Shown: positions 37,893-47,765 of the stretch, in pieces
Layout: each line of letters opens with the position of its first letter
Position numbering within the stretch: the first letter of the stretch is position 1
NCBI GenBank assembly: GCA_016708875.1
Contig: JADJFA010000001.1
Coordinates: 558,001 to 622,000, forward strand
Length of the DNA: 64,000 nucleotides
Origin: Lewinellaceae bacterium
GTDB taxonomy: Bacteria; Bacteroidota; Bacteroidia; Chitinophagales; Saprospiraceae
Direction of reading: 5' to 3'
Translations under genes and position numbers: made by a program
The notes under the pieces: model-generated
Database searches by the model: none
What the model was told of the DNA's origin: nothing
What the model saw: only the letters and a program-made list of their open reading frames with translations

Positions 37893-40567
37893 TCACCCAC
37901 CATCTCTTAGATCCGGATTAAATCCCTCCGCTTTCATCAAATCCTCCAGCCCGATATGCACCCGATAACGCCAGTAATGTTTCGGATTCGCAGGGATATT
38001 GATCCGCTCATCGTGCGGATTTTTTCGGCGGAGTGTTGCGTCCATACCCAGCAGGTCTTGCAGTTGGAAAATGGCCCATAAACTCGGGGAATGGAAATGC
38101 TGTTCGAGCAGGATTTTATTCACCCAATCCTCGCAGAAGTAGGGCGCTTCACCTGAGCGTTGAAGTATTTCATTATAAAAACGCTGTGTAAGTGCGCGGT
38201 CTTCTTCCCACCAACCGCGCAAAGTGCTCATATCGTGGGTACTGGGCGTCACGACGGAGAGGTAGGGCGCGTCTTTGGGATGGAAAAACGTCGCACCCGC
38301 AGCCTTGGGCATCCGCTGGATTTCGAGGCTTAGAATGCCAAGTTCCTTCATTACATCCGGGACACATCCGGGAACCATACCAAGGTCTTCACCGCAAATA
38401 AGCATTTGGGTGGCAGCCTTCAGTGCGGGCAATTTTTCCATGGCTTCGCGCTGCCAGAAATCATCTTGCCTGCGGTAGAAATAATCAACATACAAGGTTT
38501 TTAGCGCGGCTTTCACGCCTTCTGGAAAATGCTGGAACGAAGAGGTTTTTTCTATTCCAAAACGGAACGCGTAGCCGCCGCCCGGAGATTCTAACAAGAT
38601 TACATTGGAAACGAGGCTGTAAAGTCCATCGCGTACCAGACCGAGAAAATCATTCGGCGGCTGACTTTTCATCCAGGCTTTATTTCACGTTGGGTGTCAA
38701 ACTCCGGCTTGAAACTGTAACGGCCATCGGGCCGTGCTACCAAAAATTGCTCTGCCACCTGTGCTGCATCCTTATCGAATACCTCGTGCAACACCGCTTC
38801 CGTGATGTAAGGGCGGCACAAGCGCTCGCGATCAAAACCAATGCCCGCCTTTCTAAACTCTTCTTCTGTGACAGGGATTGCAGGAATAAATTGTCCCAAA
38901 ATCCCTTCCACAGCCTCCATCGGAATGCTCCAAATGCGGAAAAAACCGAGGATATGGTCAATCCGAAACGCGTCGAAATACAGGCTCATTTGCTCAAAAC
39001 GCTGCTTCCACCAGGCAAAACCGTCGGCTTTCATTTTGGCCCAATTGTAGGTCGGGAATCCCCAATTCTGACCTTTTTCGGCAAAATCGTCGGGCGGAGC
39101 GCCTGCCTGGGCGTTCATGTCGTATAAATCCGGCGCCACCCAGGCATCGCAGGAATAGCGGTAGATGCCGATGGGGATGTCGCCTTTCAGGGAAAGACCG
39201 TGAGCGTGGGCGTAGTCGGCGGCGGCTTTTAGTTGGAGATGCAAGTGCCACTGGACGAAGAGGTGCAGGCCGATTTGATCAAAATACTTGTTCGTGGGTG
39301 TTAGGAGTTTGTCAATTTCAGCCTGTTTAAACTTTGAATGTTTGCTCCATTGACTGAAATCTGAGGTGCCATTCGTATCCCGCAACCAGCAAAAAACGGC
39401 ATAGGGCGCAAGCCAGTGTTTGTTCGATTCATAGTAAGCCTGATAGTCCGCATCTTTAATCCAATCGGCTTTTTGCAGATCGTATAATTGTCGAAGAATG
39501 TCCCATTTGGTTTGCAAAACCGCCTCGTAATCAACCGTTTCTAGCGCGTTTAATGCCTTTTGTTTTTTCAAAAAAGGCTTCAATACCGCCGCGTGTTTTT
39601 TCCCTGCCACTTCTTCCACATTCACATAAATCGGGTGCAAGGCAAAGGCCGAAATGGACGCATACGGGTAAGAATCTTTCCAGGTGTATGTGGCTGTGGT
39701 GTCGTTGATGGGCAGGAGTTGGATGAGTTTAAGCCCTACGGATTTTGACCAATCTGCCAGCAAAGGCAAGTCTGTGAATTCGCCTACGCCCCAACTTTTT
39801 TTGCTGCGCAAACTGAACACCGGAATGGCAACGCCCGCACCTTTCCAGGCGGGTAATGGCAGACGGGCAAAATTGTCGTGGAGGATGGATAATTGGTGAT
39901 TGGTGATTGGTGATTGGTGATTGGTGACTGGTGATTGGTGACTGGTTAAGATTGGGCGATTCCCGCCTTCTTCAAAACCCAGAAATTTGTTTGTTCGAGC
40001 ATTCCAAACACCGTATTTATAACTCAGTGGAAATTCTTCTTCCGAAAGGTCGAGACGGGTTTCCCACCAGGCGCCCGTGTTTTTCAACAGGATGGGCGCC
40101 GCGGTGTCCCAATTACGCAGGGCTTTGCCGTGTCCAAGCAGGCAGATTGTCTCATCAGGTTTTAAAAGCGGGGCTTTTACCCGAAATACATGCGTGGCTT
40201 GCGAATGCTTTGTTGAGGATTTCTCAATTCTCAAAACCGCTCGCGGGCGGAATGGCTGCGTCGTGAACACATTTTCCAGCAAACCCATAGGGTTGAAGAA
40301 GTCATAAACATCTAAGGCATCAGCATTCAAATCAACCAAATTGAGTCGGCGATTTGGATCAGCTTCGGGCTTGGTGAGTCCGTCTACAGTGTGAAATTCG
40401 TAAGAGTAGGCCAGGCCATCCGGGTACTGGGCAGCATTTATGTCGAGGCTCGCGATACAAAAGTCGTCGCTCAGGTATTCAAGCGGATGCCGGACGCCAT
40501 TCGGCAGACAAAGCGAAAAGGATTCGCCAAACTTGGTGGCGTAGCGCAGGTAGAAGTGGATTTTCAT
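37893..40567 (-). CDS. malQ: 4-alpha-glucanotransferase (MalQ/DPE2 type), one-base frameshift
   Basis: Two ORFs (40567-38669 and 38672-37893) make one protein of about 890 aa. The first ends QREIKPG; adding one A at 38679-38681 reads QREIKAWMKSQPPNDFLG and joins the second. N-terminal: two starch-binding CBM20-like domains (about 1-115 and 125-215), as in plant DPE2. GH77 catalytic domain: DLPLLADWSKSVGLKLIQLLP, KGDIPIGI, FDAFRIDHILGFFRIW (nucleophile Asp) and ICGEDLGMVPGCV (acid/base Glu). It transfers glucan segments in maltose/glycogen metabolism. The linker after the second CBM is a repeat-encoded peptide. Confidence 0.93.
39891..39946. repeat. TTGGTGA tandem repeat inside malQ
   Basis: Seven to eight near-copies of the 8-base unit GATTGGTG (CACCAATC on the coding strand) lie inside the gene and encode HQSPVTNHQSPITNHQ in the linker between the CBM20 and GH77 domains. 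The same unit recurs at 62765. Confidence 0.85.
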
Positions 40568-40694
40568 GGAAATGTTTGAAGCGGTAAAGTTCGTTAGGAT
40601 TTTTAAAATGCGATACTACCTTTGGCGCTAAGGAAATCTGTTATGCTGTCTCATTATTATTAACCGGAAAGTAACCGCCTTCGGCAGGTAAACA

Positions 40695-40729
40695 GGAAAC
40701 CCCCCGGCCCGCCCGCCGGGGGGGTTTCC
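40695..40729. terminator. GC-rich hairpin between malQ and the permease
   Basis: GGAAACCCCCCGGC pairs with GCCGGGGGGGTTTCC around a short CCGCC loop. It lies between two divergent start regions, so it cannot terminate either gene; it may be a 5'-leader structure of the permease mRNA. Confidence 0.5.
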
Positions 40730-40769
40730 GTATTTGCGTAAAATATCATTTCAACCTCACCTTTCACCT

Positions 40770-42185
40770 ATGTCGCAATCCGTTACACCTAAAAAAATCT
40801 CCCTTTTAACAGCCACCTTCATCGTCTCCGGCAGCATGATCGGCTCCGGCATTTTCATCGTGAGCGCCGATATGGGCCGGGTGCTCGGCAGTCCATTTCT
40901 CTTGCTGCTGGCCTGGGCTATTACCGGGGTGATGACGCTCATCGCCGCGCTCTCGTATGGCGAACTGGCGGGGATGTTCCCCAAAAGCGGCGGACAATAC
41001 CAATACCTCAAAGAATCCTACGGTGAGATGGTGGCTTTTTTGTTTGGCTGGGCCATGTTTGCCGTGATTCAGAGTGGCACGATTGCGGCGGTGGCGGTAG
41101 CTTTTGCCAAGTTCACCGGGGTGCTCGTTCCGGCTCTTGGCCCGGATAACATTCTGGCTGATTTAGGTTTTGTCAAACTTTCCGCAGCCCAATTGCTGGC
41201 CATCGCGTCCTTGTTCGTGCTGACCTATCTCAACACCCGCGGACTTCAAACAGGCGCGCTGATTCAAAATGTGCTGACCACGGCCAAAGCCCTCTCGCTG
41301 GGCTTGCTGATTATCCTCGGATTGTTCGTCTACAACAACCCCGAGGTAGTGGCACTCAACTTTGACAACTTTTTCAACAACCTGAAATCTACGGAATCTA
41401 TTGGTTTACTGGCTATTAGCTCGGCAATCGGCGTGGCCATGGTTGGTTCCCTGTTCAGCAGCGACGCCTGGAACAACGTGACTTTCATCGCCGGAGAAAT
41501 CGAGAACCCCAAGCGCAACGTGCCGCTCGCCCTCGGGATGGGGGTGATCGGGGTCACTATTTTATACATGTTGGCCAATGTCGCCTATCTCTGCGTTCTG
41601 CCTTTCTGGGGCGATGCTACTGGCAGCGATGTGCTCAGCAAAGGCATCCAACACGCCACGCAAGACCGTGTAGGCACGGCTGCGCTCACGGCCATGCTCG
41701 GCCTCGGCGGTGGGGTTTTAATGGCCGTCATCATCATGATTTCGACCTTTGGCTGTAACAACGGACTCGTACTTTCCGGCTCGCGGCTCTATCAGTCCAT
41801 GGCCATGGACGGGCTTTTCTTTGACAAGATGAAAGACCTGAACGCCAACGGCGTACCGGCTTTCGCGCTTTGGATACAGTTCGCATGGTGTGCTGTGCTC
41901 TGTCTTTCCGGGAAATACGGCGACCTACTGGACTATGTAATGTTTGCGGTAATGTTGTTTTACATACTCACGGTGGTTGGTATTTTCATCCTCCGCAAAA
42001 AACGCCCTGAACTGGAGCGGCCCTATAAAGCCTTTGGATATCCGTATTTGCCTGCGCTGTATATCATTCTGGCAGGGCTGTTTACGGTGAATCTGTTATT
42101 CACGAAGCCGCAGTTTACAGTACCGGGTTTGGTGATTGTGGGGCTGGGGTTTCCGTTGTATTTTTGGGCTAAGGGGAGGCGGTAA
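40770..42185 (+). CDS. APC family amino acid/polyamine permease
   Basis: 471 aa from ATG 40770; a longer frame from 40734 is less likely. Twelve hydrophobic segments; the first helix contains the substrate-binding motif SGSMIGSGIF, followed by LLAWAITGVMTLIAALSYGEL, which is diagnostic for APC transporters. NVPLALGMGVIGVTILYMLANVAYL and FGYPYLPALYIILAG near the C-terminus fit the AdiC/LAT-like branch. It imports or exchanges amino acids; specificity is not readable. Confidence 0.9.
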   Translation: MSQSVTPKKISLLTATFIVSGSMIGSGIFIVSADMGRVLGSPFLLLLAWAITGVMTLIAALSYGELAGMFPKSGGQYQYLKESYGEMVAFLFGWAMFAVIQSGTIAAVAVAFAKFTGVLVPALGPDNILADLGFVKLSAAQLLAIASLFVLTYLNTRGLQTGALIQNVLTTAKALSLGLLIILGLFVYNNPEVVALNFDNFFNNLKSTESIGLLAISSAIGVAMVGSLFSSDAWNNVTFIAGEIENPKRNVPLALGMGVIGVTILYMLANVAYLCVLPFWGDATGSDVLSKGIQHATQDRVGTAALTAMLGLGGGVLMAVIIMISTFGCNNGLVLSGSRLYQSMAMDGLFFDKMKDLNANGVPAFALWIQFAWCAVLCLSGKYGDLLDYVMFAVMLFYILTVVGIFILRKKRPELERPYKAFGYPYLPALYIILAGLFTVNLLFTKPQFTVPGLVIVGLGFPLYFWAKGRR

Positions 42186-42265
42186 GTAGGAACTACAACT
42201 AATATTTACCTCACACTGTTCAATATGCGGACAGTCAGTATGCTCATTTTATAAAAATCAGGACA

Positions 42266-42929
42266 ATGAACGGAAGCGCAAATAAGCCTTCAGCAAGAAA
42301 AAAAACGATTTCTTGTCTTCTCAGCATCTTTAAGAAAGGATTCGCTGAATACACAGCTTGCCAAATTAGCGGCAGCCGTCATTGAAAAAAATGGAGGTAT
42401 TGTTGACTTTGCAAACATGAGTGATTTTGATTGCCCTTCCTTCAATCAGGATTTGGAAACAGGTAGTTTTCATCCGCCAGGGGCAGAAGAATTCAAAAAG
42501 CGCATCTTAGCAAATGATGCTTTTATTATTGCATCTCCTGAATATAATGGCTCAATTCCTGGGTTGCTGAAAAACTCCATTGATTGGGTATCACGATTTC
42601 GTCCGCAACCATTCAATGAAAGTCATGCTTTACTCATGTCAGCGTCCCCTTCCATGGGAGGAGGCAATCATGGACTTTGGTCATTGAGGATGCCGTTGGA
42701 GAAGCTTGGCTCAAATGTATTCTCTTCTATGTTTTCATTGGCAACAGCACATAAGGCATTCACGCCGGAGGGCAATATTTCAGATGAAACTTTGGCAAAG
42801 CGATTTGAAGAAAATCTTGTGGCTTTCATGAGTCTTGTTGAAGCAGCAAGAAACTATCCTTGCATGAAAAAAGCATGGGTGGAGTTCCTAGGGGAGCAAC
42901 CTGACCCTGCTACAGAGCGGGTTGAATAA
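42266..42929 (+). CDS. NADPH-dependent FMN reductase family oxidoreductase, frameshifted
   Basis: The flavodoxin-like fold is clear: RFLVFSASLRKDSLNTQLAK (the phosphate-binding loop SASLRKxSLN), ANDAFIIASPEYNGSIPGLL (the PEYNGSxPGxLKN motif) and SWLSRF-like DWVSRFRPQPF. The start ATG at 42266 (MNGSANKPSARKK) is in a different frame from the motifs. Removing one A from the eight-A run 42298-42305 joins them into about 220 aa. As written only 42417-42929 is open from an ATG, which would lack the flavin phosphate loop. Likely an assembly indel. Confidence 0.75.
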
Positions 42930-42950
42930 TAAACTCTGTTTTTCCTGCGA

Positions 42951-43370
42951 ATGAATTATAGTATTATAAAACGGCTTACACTTCAGCCCAAAACCCTTTT
43001 TCTAATTGACGGTTTAGGTGCTTTGGTTACCGCGTTTTTCTTATTTGTAATTTTAAGGACATACAACGTGTATTTTGGAATGCCACCGAATACGTTGACA
43101 TATCTTTCCCTAATAGCAATAGTTTTTTGCCTTTATTCAATAACTTGCTATTTCTTTTTAAAAGACAATTGGCGGCCATTTCTCAGAACAATCAGTATTG
43201 CAAATTTGCTTTATTGTTGTTTGACAATGGGTCTTGTAACATACTACTATTCAAGGCTTACTACCTTAGGTGTGACTTACTTTTTAGCAGAAATAATTGT
43301 AGTATTTGCATTAGTTTTTATTGAGATGAAGACTTTGGCAGCACTCGGACAAAAAACGCGAGGGCGCTAG
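42951..43370 (+). CDS. hypothetical four-helix membrane protein
   Basis: 139 aa with four hydrophobic segments (LFLIDGLGALVTAFFLFVIL; YLSLIAIVFCLYSITCYFFL; LLYCCLTMGLVTYYY; FLAEIIVVFALVF). It resembles a Bacteroidota hypothetical family with an N-terminal LQPKTLFLIDGLGAL and central NLLYCCLT motif, recalled without a function. It follows the oxidoreductase by 21 bases and precedes the HEAT-repeat gene by 24, so the three may be one transcript. Confidence 0.65.
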   Translation: MNYSIIKRLTLQPKTLFLIDGLGALVTAFFLFVILRTYNVYFGMPPNTLTYLSLIAIVFCLYSITCYFFLKDNWRPFLRTISIANLLYCCLTMGLVTYYYSRLTTLGVTYFLAEIIVVFALVFIEMKTLAALGQKTRGR

Positions 43371-43394
43371 AGTGTGTCTGAAAACGATTGTAAA

Positions 43395-44045
43395 ATGGAC
43401 AAATATTTAATTGATTTAATTGAAAGAATGTCTGACACAAGCGACCAGATTATGGAAGGTGGCTACGACAGCTCCAAAACGATTTCTTGGAAGGCATTAA
43501 GAGAGGCAGAAAAAATTGAAAATGCAGATTTCATTCCGCAACTCTTTGCATTTATAGACCATCAAAAAGACAAGAAAAAAAGAAGTCAAGCATATTTTAT
43601 TCTTGGACATATTGCTAAGAATTTAAACGACACCACAGCCTTAAATTATCTAATTAACCGTGTTGACAAAGAGACAGACAAGTATGTCATTGCATCACTT
43701 CTTGACAGAATAGCAAGCATCAACAAGCCTGCTGAAACAAATTTGCAACCATTGATTAGCGCAACCAAAAATGATAATTGGTTAATCAGACATAGTGCCA
43801 TTCAATCACTAAACAATTCAGTGGATACAATAGCCGAGACAGCGTTGATTGCAATTATTGACAATTCGGACGACCCTTATAACCTGATTTATGCTATTTC
43901 AACCTTAAATAGAATAGGGACGCCACGAGCAATCCCATATTTAGAGAAACAATTGAAAAGCAAGAAAACAAAAGTAAAAAACGCTGCAAAATTCGCCATT
44001 GAAGCGATTAATAAACGATACAAAAATGAAAGCACTGGTCACTAA
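43395..44045 (+). CDS. HEAT repeat domain protein
   Basis: 216 aa from ATG 43395 (a GTG at 43374 is possible). Repeated two-helix units of about 31 residues (IPQLFAFIDHQKDKKKRSQA; NWLIRHSAIQSLNNSVD; DPYNLIYAISTLNRIGTPRA; IPYLEKQLKSKKTKVKNAAK) match HEAT/PBS-lyase-type repeats, which form protein-binding scaffolds. No signal peptide. Partner unknown. Confidence 0.75.
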   Translation: MDKYLIDLIERMSDTSDQIMEGGYDSSKTISWKALREAEKIENADFIPQLFAFIDHQKDKKKRSQAYFILGHIAKNLNDTTALNYLINRVDKETDKYVIASLLDRIASINKPAETNLQPLISATKNDNWLIRHSAIQSLNNSVDTIAETALIAIIDNSDDPYNLIYAISTLNRIGTPRAIPYLEKQLKSKKTKVKNAAKFAIEAINKRYKNESTGH

Positions 44046-44105
44046 TATGACACAAACTCAATTTTAAATACATTGACAATAAATAAAAATTAAAATTTTT
44101 AAGAA

Positions 44106-44666
44106 ATGGAAAACAAAAAGCTGTCCCCAAAACAACATGAAGAACTACTCAGCATATTAAAGGCCCGATTTGAGAGAAATATGGACCGCCACAATGGCTT
44201 TGAATGGGCTAAGGTGCAAGCAAAACTGGAATCTAACAAAGATAAACTGTGGTCGCTCAATGCAATGGAAAGTACTGAAGGTGAACCGGATGTTGTAGAC
44301 TATGATAATAAGACAGGTGAATACATTTTTTATGACTGTTCGGCGGAAAGCCCAAAAGGCCGCAGGAGCATTTGCTACGACCATGAAGCGCTGGAGTCAA
44401 GAAAAGAACATAAACCGGCAGATAGCGCAGCACAGATGGCCGCTGATATGGGTATTGAAATTTTAACAGAACAACAATACCGTGCTTTACAGGAACTTGG
44501 GGATTTTGACACCAAAACATCGAGCTGGATAAAAACACCTTCCGAGATCAGAAAACTCGGTGGCGCGCTATTTTGTGATCGCCGCTATAACCAGGTTTTC
44601 GTCTACCACAATGGCGCAGAATCTTACTATGCCGCCAGAGGGTTTCGTGGCTTGCTGAGGGTGTAG
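44106..44666 (+). CDS. DUF4256 domain protein
   Basis: 186 aa, the standard length of the family. Characteristic segments are LLSILKARFERNMDRHNGFEW, MESTEGEPDVVDYD, SPKGRRSICYDHEALESRKEHKP, MGIEILTEQQYRALQELGDFD and SWIKTPSEIRKLGGALFCDRR. Function of DUF4256 is not established. Cytoplasmic; stands alone between AT-rich gaps. Confidence 0.88.
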   Translation: MENKKLSPKQHEELLSILKARFERNMDRHNGFEWAKVQAKLESNKDKLWSLNAMESTEGEPDVVDYDNKTGEYIFYDCSAESPKGRRSICYDHEALESRKEHKPADSAAQMAADMGIEILTEQQYRALQELGDFDTKTSSWIKTPSEIRKLGGALFCDRRYNQVFVYHNGAESYYAARGFRGLLRV

Positions 44667-44793
44667 ATATTTCTCATTCGGCTATAGTTAACGCAATACG
44701 CCGACAATACTTTGGCAAAGTCAATTATTCAAAGAATATGAATGAACAAAATTGTTTATTAAATTTTTATCCTCCAATTTAATTTTAAAAAGA

Positions 44794-44801
44794 TTATTTT
44801 T
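44794..44801 (+). promoter_or_regulatory. -7 promoter element for the PAS kinase gene
   Basis: TATTTTTG matches TAnnTTTG exactly, 41 bases before the start codon. No convincing -33 element was found at the right distance. Confidence 0.4.
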
Positions 44802-44842
44802 GTCGGCTTCGCTTCTGAAATTTATTCAATAAAACCGATTCA

Positions 44843-46030
44843 ATGGAAGAAAATTCAAAAATCCTTAAAAGTAAATATATACCTAGTGCAGAATTTTATA
44901 GTCAAGTAATTGACAGCTTGCAGGATTATTCCATTTTTACATTAGACAATGAGTTTGTAATTAACAGCTGGAGTGCAGGCTCAACAAAAATATTTGGTTA
45001 CGAAACTGATGAAGTTATAGGAAAACATTTTGAACTTATATTTACCGACGAAGATAAAACAAATGGAATTCCGAAAAATGAAATTGACACCGCTTTAAAA
45101 GAAGGCAGAGCAACAGATAACAGATGGCATATTGCCAAAGATAAGAGCCTGTTTTATGCTTATGGGTTGGTTTTCCCCCTTATTGGTTCAGATGGAGAAA
45201 TGTTGGGGTACGTAAAGATTTTACGTGACTTAACCGACAGGAAAAAATCTGAAGATGCTATAAAAAAATATGTCAAAGAGTTAGAAGACCTTAACACACA
45301 TAAAGAAAGTGTGCTCGCTATACTTTCACACGATTTACGAAGCCCTCTTTCTGCTATTATTGGAACAGCTAAATATCTAAAAACAAATTTCCATAAACTG
45401 GAACCTAGCGTGGTGCAGGAAATGCTCGACCTGATTTACAAATCAACCACGGATGAATTAGATATGTTGGATCACCTGGTTGAATGGGCAAGAATAAAAT
45501 ACGCCTCAGAGGCCTTTTCTCCTTCCAAAATCGAGTTTATACAATATGTAGAGAAGGTTTTTGAGACTTTGAATGAAACCGCTTCTATCAATGCAATTAA
45601 TCTTCATCATGAAATTGAAGCAAATACAAAAGTATTTGCTGATGGAAAAATGTTGCTTTCAATCATTCAAAATATTGTTTCTAATGCTATAAAACATACC
45701 CAAGAAGGGGGAACCATAACAGTTTCTGCAAAAAAGAAAGAGAATAGAATTATTATTCAAATAAAAGATACTGGAATAGGGATGTCTGAAGAAATTCAGA
45801 AAAACCTTTTTGCACCCCAAATAAAAACACTTTCCGCAGCAAGAAAAGAAAACAAGGGAGCCGGAATAGGATTGTTGCTGGTAAAAGGCTTTTTAGAAAA
45901 AAATGATGGCGAAATATGGGTTGAAAGTATCGAGGGTGAAGGCTCTTCCTTCTATTTTACTTTGCCTATTGAAAAACCCATGAATAGAATAGATAGCTCA
46001 GACCAAATAGCGTTTGATGAAAGCGCTTAA
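44843..46030 (+). CDS. PAS domain sensor histidine kinase
   Basis: 395 aa, soluble. PAS domain about 20-130 (SWSAGSTKIFGYETDEVIGK, then GYVKILRDLTDRKKSEDAI of the PAC). HisKA with LAILSHDLRSPLSAIIG (phospho-His about 159), and HATPase with NIVSNAIKHTQEG (N box), DTGIGMS (G1) and GAGIGLLLVKGFLEKNDG (G2), ending in a short tail. No membrane segment, so it senses a cytoplasmic signal. No response regulator gene is beside it, making it an orphan kinase. Confidence 0.92.
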   Translation: MEENSKILKSKYIPSAEFYSQVIDSLQDYSIFTLDNEFVINSWSAGSTKIFGYETDEVIGKHFELIFTDEDKTNGIPKNEIDTALKEGRATDNRWHIAKDKSLFYAYGLVFPLIGSDGEMLGYVKILRDLTDRKKSEDAIKKYVKELEDLNTHKESVLAILSHDLRSPLSAIIGTAKYLKTNFHKLEPSVVQEMLDLIYKSTTDELDMLDHLVEWARIKYASEAFSPSKIEFIQYVEKVFETLNETASINAINLHHEIEANTKVFADGKMLLSIIQNIVSNAIKHTQEGGTITVSAKKKENRIIIQIKDTGIGMSEEIQKNLFAPQIKTLSAARKENKGAGIGLLLVKGFLEKNDGEIWVESIEGEGSSFYFTLPIEKPMNRIDSSDQIAFDESA

Positions 46031-46060
46031 ACGCTATTTTAGCCACAGAAAAAAGCCTGG

Positions 46061-47377
46061 TTACACCCGCGTAATATTCGCCCCAATCGCATTCAGCCTC
46101 GTATCAATATGCTGATAACCCCGGTCAATCTGGTGGACATTGTGAATCACACTTTTCCCTTTGGCCGATAGGGCCGCAATGAGCAATGCTTGGCCAGCAC
46201 GTATATCCGGAGAGGTCATTTCAATGCCCCGAAGCGGGTATTTGCGATCAAGCCCAATGACAGTAGCCCGGTGCGGATCGCAAAGGATGATCTGCGCGCC
46301 CATGTCAATCAGTTTATCGGTGAAGAAGAGTCGGCTCTCAAACATCTTCTGGTGTACCAGTACTGATCCTCGCGCCTGCGTAGCGACTACCAGCACTATG
46401 GACATCAAATCTGGGGTAAACCCGGGCCAGGGCGCATCATAAATAGTCAGGATAGAGCCATCTATAAAAGTTTGAATTTCGTAATGTTCCTGAGCGGGTA
46501 TGTGCAGGTCATCGCCTTGTACATCAATCTGGATACCCAGGCGCTCAAAGGTGTGAGGGATGATACCCAAATGCTCGACGCCAGCGTTTTTAATCGTGAT
46601 TTCGCTCTGCGTCATGGCGGCCAGTCCAATGAACGAACCAATTTCGATCATGTCAGGCAGGCAGCGGTGTTCCGTGCCACCTAGACTTTCTACACCTTCA
46701 ATGTGCAAAAGGTTCGAGCCAAGTCCGTCTATTTTAGCGCCCATACGCTGGAGCATCCGGCAAAGTTGCTGTACATAAGGCTCGCAAGCGGCGTTGTAAA
46801 TCGTGGTTTTGCCTTTGGTCAGCACAGCCGTCATGACTACGTTGGCGGTGCCCGTCACGGATATTTCGTCCATGTGGAGATAGGCGCCCTGAAGGCCGTT
46901 CTTGGGCTGTTCCACATAGTAAATGTCCTTTTCATCGTCGTATTTGAATTCCGCACCCAGTTTCTGAAAACCAAGAAAGTGGGTATCCAAACGCCGCCGA
47001 CCGATTTTGTCGCCGCCGGGTTTGGGCAGGGTAGCCCGGCCAAATCGAGCGAGCAAAGGCCCGATAAGCATCACTGAACCGCGCAGTCTCCCGGCATCCT
47101 TCATAAATTCATCAGAGCGCAAATAGCCGATATCAATTGTTCCGGCACAAAAACGGTATGTGTCGGGTGCGAGCCGTTCAACGGTCACACCAAATCCACG
47201 CAGGAGTTCGATGAGTTTATTCACGTCCAGAATGTCTGGCACGTTCGAGATCGTGACCGTCTCATCTGTAAGCAGCACTGCGCTAATGATTTGCAGGGCT
47301 TCATTTTTTGCGCCCTGTGGTTGGAGTTCGCCTTTTAGCGTTTGGCCGCCGATGACTTCAAAACTGTCGAGTTGCAT
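46061..47377 (-). CDS. murA: UDP-N-acetylglucosamine 1-carboxyvinyltransferase
   Basis: 438 aa, normal length. EPSP-synthase-like two-domain fold with GQTLKGELQPQGAKNEALQI (UDP-GlcNAc loop, K22-N23 pair), GGDKIGRRRLDTHFLGFQKLG and LTIYDAPWPGFTPDLMSIV. At the position of the fosfomycin-reactive Cys of E. coli MurA the loop should lie near GKSTIYNAACEPYVQ/ARLRGSVMLIGPLLA; I read Asp/Gly-like residues there rather than a clear Cys, which would be worth checking. It catalyses the first committed step of peptidoglycan synthesis from PEP and UDP-GlcNAc. Confidence 0.93.
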   Translation of the reverse strand: MQLDSFEVIGGQTLKGELQPQGAKNEALQIISAVLLTDETVTISNVPDILDVNKLIELLRGFGVTVERLAPDTYRFCAGTIDIGYLRSDEFMKDAGRLRGSVMLIGPLLARFGRATLPKPGGDKIGRRRLDTHFLGFQKLGAEFKYDDEKDIYYVEQPKNGLQGAYLHMDEISVTGTANVVMTAVLTKGKTTIYNAACEPYVQQLCRMLQRMGAKIDGLGSNLLHIEGVESLGGTEHRCLPDMIEIGSFIGLAAMTQSEITIKNAGVEHLGIIPHTFERLGIQIDVQGDDLHIPAQEHYEIQTFIDGSILTIYDAPWPGFTPDLMSIVLVVATQARGSVLVHQKMFESRLFFTDKLIDMGAQIILCDPHRATVIGLDRKYPLRGIEMTSPDIRAGQALLIAALSAKGKSVIHNVHQIDRGYQHIDTRLNAIGANITRV

Positions 47378-47765
47378 GAAAAGGTGTTGTGATTTAGGGA
47401 AAAAGGGAAGGCGCTCTCATAATGGTGCGCTAGATGAGGATTTTAGCGGACCTCTAAATGGGGCCAAAGACGCTTGAATTTGACAATCAGCGGGTTGTTA
47501 AGACTCCACGTCTCGATGGCTGCTGCAGTTTAAGGCAGTCCTCTTTTGAGCCATCGAAATGCGAACGAAGGTACGAAGGCGTGAAGATTTTCCGTTGGCT
47601 GCCTAGAAAACTCCAAACCCGGGGGTGGGTGAGGCTCAGCAACAAAAAGCAGCGCCCTGCATCGTCGGTTTGTTCCAGCAGCTGCTCATGGATGTACTGG
47701 AACTCCTTGGAATTGCTAAAACCTCCCGGAACGCTATTCCTGTGCACCTTAGGAACAGCGTTCCA
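47378..47765. other. intergenic region upstream of murA
   Basis: No supported gene. A minus-strand ORF (47487-47747, 86 codons, MHRNSVPGGFSNSKEF) has no family resemblance and its start lies in the GGAACGC repeat, so it is left as doubtful. The right end (47725-47763) holds the palindrome element described below. Confidence 0.4.
47725..47763. repeat. GGAACAGCGTTCC element near the RND pump 3' end
   Basis: CCGGAACGCTATTCC (47728-) and its inverted GGAACAGCGTTCC are separated by about 10 bases, next to the pump stop codon. The same palindrome occurs three times at 53198-53269, next to the TolC gene. Confidence 0.7.

Noticed and set aside
38669..38690. Programmed ribosomal frameshift in malQ, and similar cases at 42298 and 1936
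   Set aside because: No slippery heptamer plus stimulatory structure is seen, and the breaks are in ordinary homopolymers across unrelated genes, which fits assembly error better.
39891..39946. CRISPR-like direct repeats
   Set aside because: Units are 8 bases with no spacers, and there are no cas genes in the window.
47487..47747. 86-codon ORF between murA and the pump
   Set aside because: No family resemblance, and its first codons are the GGAACGC palindrome.
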